Source: JASHPR01 sp963842355
GTDB lineage: Bacteria > Actinomycetota > Actinomycetes > Streptosporangiales > Streptosporangiaceae
Length of the DNA: 64,000 nt
Reading direction: 5' to 3'
Assembly (NCBI GenBank): GCA_963842355.1
Contig: CAWJGC010000011.1
Span: 496,001-560,000, forward strand
A program made the translations under genes and the position numbers. Positions 54,156-63,633 of this stretch are shown piece after piece. Every line of letters begins with the position of its first letter. The first letter of the stretch is position 1. The notes below the pieces were generated by a model. It was not told where the DNA came from. It saw nothing but the letters and a program-made list of their open reading frames with translations, and made no database searches.

Positions 54156-55364
54156 ATGGTGTCGCAGGCCAGCAGGCTTCGAGACGTCCGCTATGACATC
54201 CGGGGCCCGGTGCTGCGCCGGGCGCGGCAGCTTGAGGCCGACGGGCACCAGATACTCAAGCTCAACCTGGGCAACCCGGCGCCGTTCGGGCTGACCGCTC
54301 CCGACGCCGTGGTGACCGGCGTCGTGCGCAGCATCGACGACGCGCAGGGCTACAGCGACGCCCGGGGCATCTATCCGGCCCGGCTGGCGGTGGCGCAGTC
54401 GTTCGAGCGCCAGGGCGTCCCCGGCGTCGGGCCCGACGACGTCTTCCTCGGCAACGGCGTGTCCGAGCTGATCGTGATGGCCCTGCAGGGCCTGCTGGAC
54501 ACTGGCGACGAGGTCCTGATCCCCAGCCCCGACTACCCGTTGTGGACCGGGGCGGTCGGGCTCTGCGGCGGCCGCGCGGTGCACTATCGCTGCGACGAGC
54601 AGGCCGGCTGGGCCCCGGACCTCGGCCATGTCGCCGAGCAGATCACCCACAGGACCCGCGCGCTGGTGATCATCAACCCGAACAACCCCACCGGGGCCGT
54701 GTACTCCCGCCAGACCCTGCTCGGGCTGCTGGACCTGGCCCGGCGCCACGGGCTGCTCGTGCTGACCGACGAGATCTACGACCAGATCCTCTACGACGAC
54801 GCCGTGCACGAGTGCGCGGCCGCGCTGGCCCCCGATCTGCTGGTCCTGACCCTCGGCGGGCTGTCGAAGACCTACCGGCTGGCCGGGTTCCGTTCCGGCT
54901 GGCTGGTGGTCTCGGGCCCGCGCCGCGAGGCCGCCGAGTACCTCGAGGGCCTGGAACTGCTGGCGAACATGCGGCTGTGCCCGAACGTCCCGGCACAGTA
55001 CGCGATCGCTCCCGCGCTCGACGGGCAGCACAGCGTCGCCGACCTGCTGCGGCCCGGCGGGCGGCTGCGCGACCAGCGCGACCGCGCGTGGCGGGCGATG
55101 AACGAGATCCCGGGGGTGGACTGCGTCCTGCCCGCGGGCGCGCTGTACCTGTTCCCCCGCCTGGACCCGGACCTGCACAAGATCTCCGACGACGAGCGCA
55201 TGGTCATCGACCTGCTGGAGCAGGAGCACCTGCTGCTCTCCCACGGGACCGGCTTCAACCTGCCGACCACCGACCACCTGCGCCTGGTGTTCCTGGCCCC
55301 GGTGCACGTGCTCGACGACGCGATCGCCCGCCTGGCCCGCTTCCTGGAGCATTACCACCAGTAG
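54156..55364 (+). CDS. AlaA-like pyridoxal-phosphate aminotransferase
   Basis: This is a 402-residue class I/II aminotransferase. The PLP lysine is in GGLSKTYRLAGFRSGW, with NPNNPTGAVYS and DEIYDQILYDD preceding it; YSDARGIYPARLAVAQ is the N-terminal signature. It resembles AlaA/YfbQ glutamate-pyruvate aminotransferases. The ATG at 54156 is chosen because the family starts at RLRDVRYDIRGPVL. The frame is open to 54087. Confidence 0.92.
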   Translation: MVSQASRLRDVRYDIRGPVLRRARQLEADGHQILKLNLGNPAPFGLTAPDAVVTGVVRSIDDAQGYSDARGIYPARLAVAQSFERQGVPGVGPDDVFLGNGVSELIVMALQGLLDTGDEVLIPSPDYPLWTGAVGLCGGRAVHYRCDEQAGWAPDLGHVAEQITHRTRALVIINPNNPTGAVYSRQTLLGLLDLARRHGLLVLTDEIYDQILYDDAVHECAAALAPDLLVLTLGGLSKTYRLAGFRSGWLVVSGPRREAAEYLEGLELLANMRLCPNVPAQYAIAPALDGQHSVADLLRPGGRLRDQRDRAWRAMNEIPGVDCVLPAGALYLFPRLDPDLHKISDDERMVIDLLEQEHLLLSHGTGFNLPTTDHLRLVFLAPVHVLDDAIARLARFLEHYHQ

Positions 55365-55454
55365 CACCCGCCGGCCGCCGCGCGCCGGTACGGGCGGCGC
55401 TGAGGCCGAGGCCACGACGACCGCGCCACTCACCACCTCCGCTGAGCAACCGGA

Positions 55455-56408
55455 TTAGGAGGCCGAGGCCAGGGGCCTGGTAGCTGGCGCCCGCTCGTCT
55501 GCGGCCCCCTCGTCGGGCGACTGGCCGCCGGGCGGGCCGGGCGGACGGTTCCGGGGTGACGGCGCGGACAGGCTCACCCACAGCACGCCACCGCAGACCA
55601 CGACGGCCCCGGCGACCTGGATGAGGCTGGGTTTCTCCCCGAGCACGGCCGCGGCCAGGACGATCGCCGCGGCCGGCTGGAGCAGCAGGGTCAGCGAGGA
55701 GATGGCCGCGGGCAGCCGGGGCAGCGACGAGGTGATCAGCAGCCACCCGATCGTCTGGCTGGTCAGCGACAGCAGCAGCAGCCACCAGAACGACGGCCAC
55801 GGGATGTGCACCTGCAGGCCGCCGAAGGCCAGCCCGAGCAGCAGCGAGCCCAGCGCGGCGCCGGCGGTGGCCTCGGCGAGCGGGCCAGCGGCGTGCGGCA
55901 TGCCGGCCGAGGTCCGGCGCATGATCAGCAGGAAGGCCGCGTACGCCACCGACGTGCCGATCCCGTATCCGACCCCGGCCAGCGGGTGTATCCCCGCCGC
56001 GGCCCCTCCGGCCAGGCCGGACACCATCACCACGCCCGCCATCACGACCGGGAGGGCGATCAGGAACCGGCGCTCGGGACGCTCGCGCAGCAGCACCCAG
56101 GCGGTCAGCGCGACGAACAGGACCTGCAGGTTTCCCAGCACGGTGGCGATCCCGGCGCCGACCTCGGCGATGGCGTGATTCCATAGCACCAGGTCGACGG
56201 CCAGGAACAGCCCGGCCAGGAACGCGCCGCGGCGGGCGCTCGCCCGCCGCGGCGCGTGCCGCCGCTGCTCGAGCGCGGCCAGCAGGACCAGCAAGGGCAG
56301 CGCCAGCAGGCAGCGGAAGAACGCTGTGGTCGCGGTGCCGGTGTCGGCGAGCTTGACCAGGACCGCCGACGCCGAGATGCAGCCAGCGCCGAGCCCGGCC
56401 AGCAGCAA
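55455..56408 (-). CDS. EamA-family (DMT) transporter
   Basis: This is a 317-residue membrane protein with ten helices in two EamA halves (VLWNHAIAEVGAGIATVLGNLQVLFVAL, and LITSSLPRLPAAISSLTLLLQPAAAIVLAAAVLGEKPS). It would move metabolites or amino acids across the cytoplasmic membrane. The frame opens at a TTG. An ATG 34-36 nt further upstream (MTGNEGPALTAVR) would join in another frame, so one base may be missing near 56410. It is divergent from the CGNR gene with overlapping starts. Confidence 0.82.
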   Translation of the reverse strand: MLLAGLGAGCISASAVLVKLADTGTATTAFFRCLLALPLLVLLAALEQRRHAPRRASARRGAFLAGLFLAVDLVLWNHAIAEVGAGIATVLGNLQVLFVALTAWVLLRERPERRFLIALPVVMAGVVMVSGLAGGAAAGIHPLAGVGYGIGTSVAYAAFLLIMRRTSAGMPHAAGPLAEATAGAALGSLLLGLAFGGLQVHIPWPSFWWLLLLSLTSQTIGWLLITSSLPRLPAAISSLTLLLQPAAAIVLAAAVLGEKPSLIQVAGAVVVCGGVLWVSLSAPSPRNRPPGPPGGQSPDEGAADERAPATRPLASAS

Positions 56409-56444
56409 CGGACGGCGGTCAGCGCCGGCCCCTCGTTGCCTGTC

Positions 56445-57068
56445 ATGACCGTACTCGCATATGGTGCTGACATGATCTCGACCCTACGGGAGCGGCCTGA
56501 CAGGAGTCAAAGCGGCTTTGGTGCTGACTTGCTGGAGGCTCTCGTCGCGTGCGCCGAGATGATCAACACCGGCCGCGCCGCCGCGGGCGATGGCCTGCGG
56601 ACCGTGGCGGACGTCCAGGCGTTCGGTGATCGTTACGCGTTCCACGGGATTCCCGCCGGGCCGGGGGACGTGCCGCGGATGCGCGCGCATCGCGCGCGGC
56701 TGGACGCCATCGCCGCCGCCTGCGAGTCAGGCGACGACGACGCGGCCATCGAGATGCTGAACGCGCTGCTCGCGGAGACCGGGGCGATCCCGCAGATCGT
56801 GGCGCACGACGGCCGCGGCCCGCATATCCACGTGTCCCGCCCGGCGGCGCCGCTGGCCGACCGGGTCGCCGCGCACCTCGCCATGGGGCTCGCCGAGATC
56901 GTGGTGGCCGGAGAGAGCGGCCGGGTGCGCAGCTGCGCGTCGCCTTCCTGCCAGGACGTCTTCGTTGACCTGTCCAGGAACCGGTCGCGCCGGTACTGCG
57001 ACAGCCGGACCTGCGGCAACCGGCTGCACGTCGCGGCGTACCGGGCCCGCAGGTCGGCCGCTGGCTAG
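56445..57068 (+). CDS. CGNR zinc-finger (ABATE-domain) regulator
   Basis: This is a 207-residue protein. An N-terminal ABATE-like domain (LLEALVACAEMINTG) is followed by the C-terminal CGNR finger CASPSCQDVFVDLSRNRSRRYCDSRTCGNRLHVAAYRAR with four cysteines. Such proteins are thought to bind DNA. Its start lies within 40 bp of the divergent EamA gene, so it probably controls that transporter. Confidence 0.88.
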   Translation: MTVLAYGADMISTLRERPDRSQSGFGADLLEALVACAEMINTGRAAAGDGLRTVADVQAFGDRYAFHGIPAGPGDVPRMRAHRARLDAIAAACESGDDDAAIEMLNALLAETGAIPQIVAHDGRGPHIHVSRPAAPLADRVAAHLAMGLAEIVVAGESGRVRSCASPSCQDVFVDLSRNRSRRYCDSRTCGNRLHVAAYRARRSAAG

Positions 57069-57080
57069 CGGCCGGGGCGA

Positions 57081-57590
57081 TCAGGAGAGCGGCGCGACAG
57101 CGGCCCCGGCCCGACGTTCCGGCCGGGCGGCCAGCGGCCGCCGCTGCGCGCGGTACAGGACGACCAGGCGCTGCAGGGTGAAGGTGACGGCCAGGTACAG
57201 CACGATGCTGGCGCTGCCCAGGCTGCCGTGAGCGTCCTTGACGTCGAGCACCGCGTCGTAGCCGAGATGCGCGGCCAGCGAGACCACCCACAGCAGGGCC
57301 GTGATCCAGGTTCCCCGCACCCAGGCCTGGCCGCCGGAGTCCCAGATGCGCACCGTGCCGGCCCGGGCCGCGCCGAAGACCGCCGCCAGGAGCAGGCTCC
57401 CGGCCAGGCTGGCGGCGACCGCGGTCTCGGAGTGGTGGTAGGTCTTCAGGAACGTCGCCACCTCTACCACGCCGATGACCCCGAGGATCAGCGGCAGCCG
57501 CGGGTTGAAGGCGCGCACCGGCCGCGTCCGCAGCTGCCGGTACACGAGCAGTCCGAGGGCGAGAACTCCCAGGACAAGATCAAGTATCAC
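57081..57590 (-). CDS. DUF1453-like membrane protein
   Basis: This is a 169-residue protein with four or five helices. The start LVLGVLALGLLVYRQLRTRPVRAFNPRLPLILGVIGVVEV is typical of DUF1453/CcdC-like proteins (R-x-L-x-x-R-P block). Function unknown. It converges on the CGNR gene. The GTG start at 57590 lacks a strong ribosome site. Confidence 0.7.
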   Translation of the reverse strand: MILDLVLGVLALGLLVYRQLRTRPVRAFNPRLPLILGVIGVVEVATFLKTYHHSETAVAASLAGSLLLAAVFGAARAGTVRIWDSGGQAWVRGTWITALLWVVSLAAHLGYDAVLDVKDAHGSLGSASIVLYLAVTFTLQRLVVLYRAQRRPLAARPERRAGAAVAPLS

Positions 57591-57880
57591 TGCCTGCTCC
57601 CAGGTGACCGTGACGAGTAGGTGTTGAGGTCCGGCCCGCCGGGCGGCGGCCCGTTCCCTCCGCGGCTCAGGCTAAGCTCCTCCGCCCGCCGGGCCGCTGT
57701 GCCTGGCGTCCCGATCTCGCCATGACATATGTCACGCCCCGGCGCGCGCCCGCCCCCGGGCGGGCGGGCACGTGGGCGGGGGCCGGGGCCGGGTACCGGG
57801 CTTGGCCGCCGACCCGCTGGCATCCGGGGGTTACTGCTAAGTTGGCCCTGGGGGAAAAGACGGCCAGATCGGAGGTCTCG

Positions 57881-58294
57881 ATGGCCCTTCCCGCAAGTCA
57901 GCGCAGGATCCTGGAAAGGATCGAGAATGCGCTGCGTGGCTCTGACCCGCGCCTGGCTGCTCTGTTCTCGATTTTCACGCGCCTGACCCGCGACGAGGAG
58001 ATGCCTCGGGTGGAGCAGGTACGGGCCCGGGTGGCCATCCTGATGAGCCGGATTGGCTACCGGCTCGCATCGTTCGGCCGGTGGTTCGGCGCGCCGGGGC
58101 GGACCCGGCTGCGCACCGCGCTGTTCTTCCCGATCGCGCTCGCGATCGTCGCATCGGCAGTTCTGGTCGGCGCGGGGTTCCCGAGTTCGAACCGGTGCGC
58201 CACGCCGCAGCGGACCACCCGCGTGGTCCCGTCCAGTGCCCGCGCCCGCATCTGCCCGCGGGGCCTGATGAATCCCGCCATCCTCGGCCGCTAG
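57881..58294 (+). CDS. DUF3040 membrane protein
   Basis: This is a 137-residue actinobacterial DUF3040 protein. It has the N-terminal SQRRILERIENALRGSDPRLAALFSIFTRLTRDEEMP and one or two membrane helices (about 82-105). GGAGG lies 5 nt before the ATG. The upstream stretch 57591-57880 holds no other gene. The function is unknown. Confidence 0.82.
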   Translation: MALPASQRRILERIENALRGSDPRLAALFSIFTRLTRDEEMPRVEQVRARVAILMSRIGYRLASFGRWFGAPGRTRLRTALFFPIALAIVASAVLVGAGFPSSNRCATPQRTTRVVPSSARARICPRGLMNPAILGR

Positions 58295-58458
58295 CCCGCC
58301 GCGGGCCGGCGGCTGACCGCCGCGGGCTCGCCACGCACGAGACGGGACCAGCGTCGCCGCGAATCATCGGCGCGGGCCGGACGGATGCCTGAGACGCCGC
58401 GATAGCGCCTGAGTAGCGTAGGCCTGGCCAGGCCGACCCGAGCCACGAGGAGGAGACC

Positions 58459-58995
58459 ATGACCGACCGCGCACCGCTGCCGCACGAGTTCCTGCCCAAG
58501 GTGCCATCGTTCACGGTGGAGAGCGACGACGTCACGCACGGCGAGAAGATGGGCGACGCCCAGGTCTATAACTCGTTCGGGATGACGGGCCAGAACATCT
58601 CGCCGCACCTGCGCTGGCACGGGTTCCCGGCGGAGACCAAGGGATTCGCCGTGACCGCCTTCGACCCCGACGCGCCGACCGGGTCCGGGTTCTGGCACTG
58701 GCTGGTGCTCGACATTCCGGCGTCGGTCACCGAACTGCCCGCCGGCGCCGGCCGCAGCGACGGCACCGGCCTGCCCGCGGGCGCGTTCTCGGTGCGCAAC
58801 GACTACGGCACCAAGGATTTCGGCGGCGCGGCGCCGCCCGCGGGTGACCCGCCGCACCGCTACGTCTTCACCGTCTACGCCCTCGACACCGACAAGCTCG
58901 GCGTCGACTCCGACGTCTCCCCGGCCGTGGCCGGCTTCAACCTCCGGTTCCACACCATCGCCCGGGCCGTGATCGTGCCGGAGTTCGGTCACTGA
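58459..58995 (+). CDS. YbhB/YbcL (PEBP/Raf-kinase-inhibitor-like) protein
   Basis: This is a 178-residue phosphatidylethanolamine-binding-fold protein. FAVTAFDPDAPTGSGFWHWLVLDIPASV is the anion-binding core and GDPPHRYVFTVYAL the second signature. The biochemical role in bacteria is unclear. GAGGAG precedes the ATG. The next gene follows by 30 bp. Confidence 0.92.
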   Translation: MTDRAPLPHEFLPKVPSFTVESDDVTHGEKMGDAQVYNSFGMTGQNISPHLRWHGFPAETKGFAVTAFDPDAPTGSGFWHWLVLDIPASVTELPAGAGRSDGTGLPAGAFSVRNDYGTKDFGGAAPPAGDPPHRYVFTVYALDTDKLGVDSDVSPAVAGFNLRFHTIARAVIVPEFGH

Positions 58996-59025
58996 CCTGG
59001 CCGCCTGAGCAGATAAGGAGAGCAG

Positions 59026-59433
59026 ATGCCGCTCGACGAGGACACCGTGCGCCTGGCCCAGGGCAAGAACCTGGCCACCGTGGTGACCCTGATGCCCGAC
59101 GGCCAGCCGCAGGCGCTGCTGACGTGGGTCGACAGCGACGGCGAGTACGTGCTGGTGAACACCGAGCCGCAGCGGCAGCGGGCGAGGAACGTCCGCCGGG
59201 ATCCCCGGATCACCGTGCTGATCCACTCCGACGCCGATCCCTGGGACTGGTCCGAGGTGCGCGGCCGGGTGGTCGATACGGTCGACGGCAGCGAGGCGCG
59301 CGAGCACATCGACAAGCTGTCCCGCAAGTACGTCGGCACCGACTACCGCAACCCGATCGGGCCGCAGGGGCGGGTGATACTCAAGATCGCCGCGGACAAG
59401 GTGAACACGCCCAGGTCGCTGGGCCGCCGGTAG
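59026..59433 (+). CDS. PPOX-class F420/FMN-dependent oxidoreductase
   Basis: This is a 135-residue split-barrel flavoprotein (FDOR-B type). Its markers are KNLATVVTLMPDGQPQALLTWVD, RARNVRRDPRITVLIHSD and GRVVDTVDGSEAREHIDKLSRKYVGTDY. These use F420 or FMN to reduce small molecules such as biliverdin. AAGGAGAGC precedes the ATG. Confidence 0.88.
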   Translation: MPLDEDTVRLAQGKNLATVVTLMPDGQPQALLTWVDSDGEYVLVNTEPQRQRARNVRRDPRITVLIHSDADPWDWSEVRGRVVDTVDGSEAREHIDKLSRKYVGTDYRNPIGPQGRVILKIAADKVNTPRSLGRR

Positions 59434-59474
59434 CCGCGCCGGGCCGAGGCCCGCGAGCAGGCCATCGCCGGACG

Positions 59475-59531
59475 GCCGCTCGGCGGGTCAGCGGGTCAGC
59501 CGCTCGGCGGGTCGGCGGGTCAGCGGGTCAG
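59475..59531. repeat. Short tandem repeat, GCGGGTCA-based
   Basis: GCCGCTCGGCGGGTCAGCGG and related 24-bp units occur about twice, built of CGGCGGGTC and AGCGGGTCA. It lies in a non-coding gap (59434-59653). A minus-strand fragment (IEHGLSPDVERRVLASLTR) ends beside it but cannot be assigned. Confidence 0.6.
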
Positions 59532-59653
59532 GCTGGCCAGCACGCGGCGCTCGACGTCCGGGCTCAGGCCGTGCTCGATCCGGCCCGGCGGCCTTGTTCA
59601 TCCACGGCGTAGCCCGGCCCGCGGCGGTTCCCGTGAGACGAGAGAATGGCGGT

Positions 59654-60418
59654 GTGCCCGGATCCCTGTTCGACGCGCTCGCCGAGGAGTACGACGCGGC
59701 CCGGCCGTCCTACCCGGACCGCATGTACGACGCCCTGGAGGACATCACCGGGCCGCTCGCGGGCCAGCTCGTGCTGGACGGCGGCGCCGGGACCGGCATC
59801 GCCACCCGCCAGCTCGCCGGGCGGGGCGCCCGGACGGTGGCCTTCGACATCGGCGAGCGGATGCTGCGCCGCGCGCAGGCGCGCAGCCCGGATGCGTGCT
59901 TCCTGCTGGCGGACGGCAACGCGATGCCGCTGCGGGACCGCTGCGCCGACCTCGTGTGCTTCGCCCAGTCGTGGCACTGGTTCGATGCCGGGCGCGCGAT
60001 CGGCGAGGTCGCGCGGGTGCTGCGGCCCGGCGGGTACTGGGCGGCGTGGTGGAACCACGAGTGGGCGGACGGCGAGCAGTGGTTCGACGCCTACCAGGGC
60101 CTGCTGGAGTCGGCCTGCCCCGGTTACGACCGGAGGCACCGCGACCCCCCGCTGGCTCGGGAGCGGATCGTCCGGACCGGCCTGTTCGAGCCCGGCGTCC
60201 AGATCATGGTGCGCTGGACCAGGACGCTGAGCATCGTCCGGTGGCTGACCTACGAGCGGAGCAAGTCGTACGTGGGCGCGCTCGGGCCGGCCGAGCGCGA
60301 GCGGCTGCTGGCCCGGATCGAGGATCTCGCCCGGGCGCGCTTCCCTGGCGGCCAGATGTCGGTTCCATACCGCACCCGGCTGCGGCTGGCCCGGCGGAAC
60401 CTCGGCCCGCGGGCGTGA
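59654..60418 (+). CDS. Class I SAM-dependent methyltransferase
   Basis: This is a 254-residue protein. Motif I is VLDGGAGTGIATRQLAGRG, VAFDIGERML is the ribose-binding acid, ADGNAMPLRDRCADLV is motif II, and ARVLRPGGYWAAWWN is motif III. It belongs to the UbiE/type-11 group. The substrate is unknown. The GTG at 59654 is taken because FDALAEEYDAARPSYP is the family start. Confidence 0.85.
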   Translation: MPGSLFDALAEEYDAARPSYPDRMYDALEDITGPLAGQLVLDGGAGTGIATRQLAGRGARTVAFDIGERMLRRAQARSPDACFLLADGNAMPLRDRCADLVCFAQSWHWFDAGRAIGEVARVLRPGGYWAAWWNHEWADGEQWFDAYQGLLESACPGYDRRHRDPPLARERIVRTGLFEPGVQIMVRWTRTLSIVRWLTYERSKSYVGALGPAERERLLARIEDLARARFPGGQMSVPYRTRLRLARRNLGPRA

Positions 60419-60421
60419 CGG

Positions 60422-61432
60422 TCACGACTCGACGGCCGCGCCGCGGTCGATCGCGGCCCCGTCCGGGCCGAACCACGGCGGGTCGAGCACGGTGACGACC
60501 AGCTCGCCGCCGGCCGAGGTGAGCCGCTCGGGCAGGCGGCAGACGACCGTCGTCTCACCGATCGCCAGCTCGGCCTCCCACCCCGCGCCAGCCGGCCTGC
60601 AGGCGGCTACCCGCCCGGTCAGCACGACGCCGAGGACGGGGTGGGCGCCGGCCGTCACCCGCTCCGGGTGCACCCCGGCCACGGCGGCGTCCGGCCCGGC
60701 CGCGGAGGGGGACGCGGACACGAAGCCCCGGTAGCCGACCAGCTCGGCGACCCGCCGGGAAGCCGGCCGCAGCACCACCTCGTCGGGCGCGCCGACCTGG
60801 AGCACGCGGCCGCGGTCGAGTATGGCGAGCCGGTCGGCGAACGCCTGCGCCTCGGCCAGTTCGTGCGCGACGAGCATCGCGGGCACCGACCGCGCGCCGA
60901 CCAGGCCGACCACCAGGTCGGTCAGCACCCGCCGCAGGCTGGCGTCCAGGCCGGCGTACGGCTCGTCGAGCAGCAGCGCCTCGCAGTGCGCGAGCAGCAG
61001 CCGCCCGAGCGCCACCCGGTGCGCCTGGCCGCCGGACAGCCGGGCGGGCATCGCCGACAGCAGGCCGGAAAGCCCGAGGGTCTCCACGACCTGCGCCAGC
61101 TCGGCGCCGGACGGATCGGCACCCGGCGCGTAGCACAGGTTGTCCCGCACCGACAGGTGCGGGAACAGGGCCGGGTCCTGGCGGAGCAGCCCGACCCGCC
61201 GCCGCCACGGCGGGATGAAGCACGAGTCCCCCGCCGCGGTCGAGGTCAGCACCCGGCCGCCGAGCGTGATCCGGCCCTGCCGCGGCGGAACCAGGCCGGC
61301 GATCGCCTCGAGCAGCGTGGTCTTGCCCGCGCCGGACGGGCCGAACAGGGCCAGCCGCTCCCCCGGAGCGACGCGCAGCGAGGCGAGCACGGTGAACTCC
61401 CGGCGGTCAACCTCGACGTCGGCGTCGAGCAC
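60422..61432 (-). CDS. Molybdate/tungstate ABC transporter ATP-binding protein (ModC/WtpC-like)
   Basis: This is a 336-residue ATPase. Walker A is GPSGAGKTTLLEAI, the signature LSGGQAHRVALG, Walker B ALLLDEPYAGLD, and the switch LVAHELAEA. The C-terminal part (about 240-330, GVVLTGRVAACRPAGAGWEAELAIGETTVVCRL) is a TOBE-type regulatory domain. It overlaps the permease gene by 26 bp and is the last of the transporter operon. Confidence 0.88.
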   Translation of the reverse strand: MLDADVEVDRREFTVLASLRVAPGERLALFGPSGAGKTTLLEAIAGLVPPRQGRITLGGRVLTSTAAGDSCFIPPWRRRVGLLRQDPALFPHLSVRDNLCYAPGADPSGAELAQVVETLGLSGLLSAMPARLSGGQAHRVALGRLLLAHCEALLLDEPYAGLDASLRRVLTDLVVGLVGARSVPAMLVAHELAEAQAFADRLAILDRGRVLQVGAPDEVVLRPASRRVAELVGYRGFVSASPSAAGPDAAVAGVHPERVTAGAHPVLGVVLTGRVAACRPAGAGWEAELAIGETTVVCRLPERLTSAGGELVVTVLDPPWFGPDGAAIDRGAAVES

Positions 61433-62321
61433 GGGCGCTCCAGATATAGGCGGCCAGGGGCAGCGGCAGCGCGACCACCAGCAGGATCAGCGCATACGGC
61501 AGAGCCGAGGCCAGCCCGGTCTCCTGCAGTGTGATGTAGATCTGCAGCGGCAGTCCGTACGGATGGTAGGCGATGATGATCACGGCGCCGAACGCCCCCA
61601 TGGCCCGGGCCCAGGCCACCGACAGCGCGACGGCCAGGCCCGGCGCGGCCAGCGGCAGCGTCACCCGCCGGAACACCCGCCGCGGCCGGTCGCCGAGCAG
61701 GGCGGCCTGCTGCTCGATCCGCGGGTCGACGTCGGCGAACGCGGCCTGCGCGCCGACCACGTAGTACGGCGCGGACTCGTAGACCTCGGCGATGACCAGG
61801 GCCAGGAAGGTGTTCGTGGCGGACAGGTGCCACGGCGTCGCGTTGAGCAGCTCGCCGATCGGCGTGTACGGACCGACCAGGAAGATCAGCAGCAGGCCGA
61901 TCACCAGCGGCGGGAGCAGCAGGCTGCACAGCACGCCCGCCTCCCAGACCCGCGGGAACGGCAGCGACCCGCGGGCGAGCATCCAGGCCAGGGGGGTGCA
62001 GAACACCAGCAGGACCGCCAGGGTCACGGCCCCGGCCGCCAGCGATGTATAGAGCGGGTCAAGGTCGCCGGGCCCGGTGAGCGCGCTGACGATGGCGTGC
62101 CCGGACAGGTGCGTGAGCAGGGCGATGACCGGGCCGAGCAGCGCGAGCCAGATCACCAGCGCGCCGAGGACGGACGCCAGGCCCGACGCGGAGCGAAGCC
62201 GCTGCCGGGCCGCGTTCGCCGTGGGCGGCCGGCGGCGCTGCCCGGAAGAATCCTGCTGGCCAGGATGACCCCCCGGGACAGCGCCGCCAGCGGCCGCTGC
62301 CGGGCTAGCTGCCCAGCTCAC
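61407..62321 (-). CDS. Molybdate/tungstate ABC transporter permease (ModB/WtpB-like)
   Basis: This is a 304-residue permease with about six helices. The EAA-type loop is QQAALLGDRPRRVFRRVTLPLAAPGL, and the core TPLAWMLARGSLPFPRVWEAGVLCSLLLPPLVIGLLLIF is WtpB-like. It forms the membrane channel of the oxyanion importer. Its start overlaps the binding-protein gene by 17 bp; the first 45 residues are low-complexity, so the true start may be later. Confidence 0.87.
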   Translation of the reverse strand: MSWAASPAAAAGGAVPGGHPGQQDSSGQRRRPPTANAARQRLRSASGLASVLGALVIWLALLGPVIALLTHLSGHAIVSALTGPGDLDPLYTSLAAGAVTLAVLLVFCTPLAWMLARGSLPFPRVWEAGVLCSLLLPPLVIGLLLIFLVGPYTPIGELLNATPWHLSATNTFLALVIAEVYESAPYYVVGAQAAFADVDPRIEQQAALLGDRPRRVFRRVTLPLAAPGLAVALSVAWARAMGAFGAVIIIAYHPYGLPLQIYITLQETGLASALPYALILLVVALPLPLAAYIWSARARRRRRG

Positions 62322-63336
62322 TCTTTATCGCGGCGGGTATCGCGCTGGCATCACCGGTCACGGCCGGCGTGAGCACCGAGAAGCCCCCCGCCTTATACAG
62401 GGCCACGCCCGCGGGCGACAGCGTGTACTTGACGAACGCGATCCCGGCCGGGGTGGGCTTGCCGACGAGCGTGATGTCGATCACCTGCGGCGAGCCGTGC
62501 TTGGTCGACGGGGCTCCGTTGCTGGTGATCGTGACCGACGCCTTCATGTACTGCGCGGCGAGCGCCGCGTCGCCGAGGTTGATCGCGGGCGGCAGCGGGA
62601 TGTAGTCCAGGTGCAGCTCGATCGCCTGGGTGATGAACGCGCTCGAGGCGTCGAGCTGGCCCGACTGCAGCGTCGAGTCCAGCGACGACTCCGCGTAGAT
62701 CTGCGGCGAGTTCGCCGTGCCGAAGTCCGAGGTGCCCAGGATCTTGGCCACGGTGTCCGACGGCAGGTGGTAGTAGGCCTGGGCGAGCTGGAGCATGTAG
62801 ATGAAGTCACGGCCCTGCGGGTCGATGTTGGGGTCGGTCCGCCCGAGCTTGAGGCCGGGCGTCTGCAGCAGCGTGAACAGGCCGCTCAGCGGCTTCGAGC
62901 CGTCAGCGAACGCCTTGAACTGGCTGGCGTACTTGCTGTTCGGGTTGTAGGCGACGACCATCGAGGTCCCAGCGTACTGGACGTACCACTTCGTGAACTT
63001 GGGCATGAGCGGGGTGATGTTGTCGCCGCCGACGCTCTCGAAGACGTTCGGGGAGATCTCGCCGGAAGCGATGTCCGACTCCAGCGCGCCGGACGCGTTG
63101 TAGGTGCCGGAGAACTTGTAGCCCTCGGCCTTGGTGAACGCGGGGCCGACGACCTTCTCGTTGAGGTAGGAGAGGGAGGACGCAGCGGCGACGCTGGCCG
63201 TGCCCGTGGGCTTCGCGGGGGGCGACGCCGACGAGCTTGGTGAGCTGCCGCAGCCTGCCGCGGCGAGCCCGATGCATGTCATAACGATCAGCGCGCCGAC
63301 GAAGGCGCGGCTGTTCTTCCTTGTGAGAGCCACCAT
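62305..63336 (-). CDS. Extracellular oxyanion-binding lipoprotein (WtpA/ModA-like)
   Basis: This is a 343-residue lipoprotein. The signal peptide ends in LAAAGC (Cys near 29). The binding protein reads ASVAAASSLSYLNEKVVGPAF, NASGALESDIASGEISPNVF, KLGRTDPNIDPQGRDFIYML and YAESSLDSTLQSGQLDASSAF. The GRTDPxxDPQG block marks the WtpA tungstate/molybdate branch. It captures the anion outside the cell. The ATG at 63336 is chosen because a signal peptide begins there. Confidence 0.9.
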   Translation of the reverse strand: MVALTRKNSRAFVGALIVMTCIGLAAAGCGSSPSSSASPPAKPTGTASVAAASSLSYLNEKVVGPAFTKAEGYKFSGTYNASGALESDIASGEISPNVFESVGGDNITPLMPKFTKWYVQYAGTSMVVAYNPNSKYASQFKAFADGSKPLSGLFTLLQTPGLKLGRTDPNIDPQGRDFIYMLQLAQAYYHLPSDTVAKILGTSDFGTANSPQIYAESSLDSTLQSGQLDASSAFITQAIELHLDYIPLPPAINLGDAALAAQYMKASVTITSNGAPSTKHGSPQVIDITLVGKPTPAGIAFVKYTLSPAGVALYKAGGFSVLTPAVTGDASAIPAAIKSELGS

Positions 63337-63497
63337 CGTCCGACCATAGCTACCGTGACTTGCGCTGCGCAAGAAACCACGACACGCCACGCGCAAAGCG
63401 GCGAGTTCGCTGAGAGGGAGCCTTCAGCCTGCGCTCAGGATGACGAGCTTAGGTTGCAGGGGCACCCCACCGCCTGCCGCGCCTTAGCATGGTTTCG

Positions 63498-63518
63498 AGC
63501 GGCCGCCCCGCGGCCGCT
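63498..63518 (+). terminator. Hairpin with T-rich tail
   Basis: AGCGGCCGC (63498-63506), loop CCC, and GCGGCCGCT (63510-63518) are followed by TGGTTTTG on the plus strand. It lies between the divergent oxyanion-binding protein and DUF929 genes. It could be a terminator for a short transcript or a leader element of the DUF929 gene. Confidence 0.45.
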
Positions 63519-63633
63519 TGGTTTTGCGCCGGGGCCCGGCGAGGATAGTGGGGTCGCGGTACGGCGCGGACCAAACCCACGGCGCGTGCCGTTGTCGGGC
63601 CAGAGGAATCCGGACGGGTGAGGCAGGGCTGGC

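Noticed and set aside
52755..55436. 893-codon minus-strand open frame
   Set aside because: It is a GC-driven shadow covering three plus-strand genes with clear families (TIGR03086, gamma carbonic anhydrase, aminotransferase), and its protein is His/Arg/Gly-rich with no motif.
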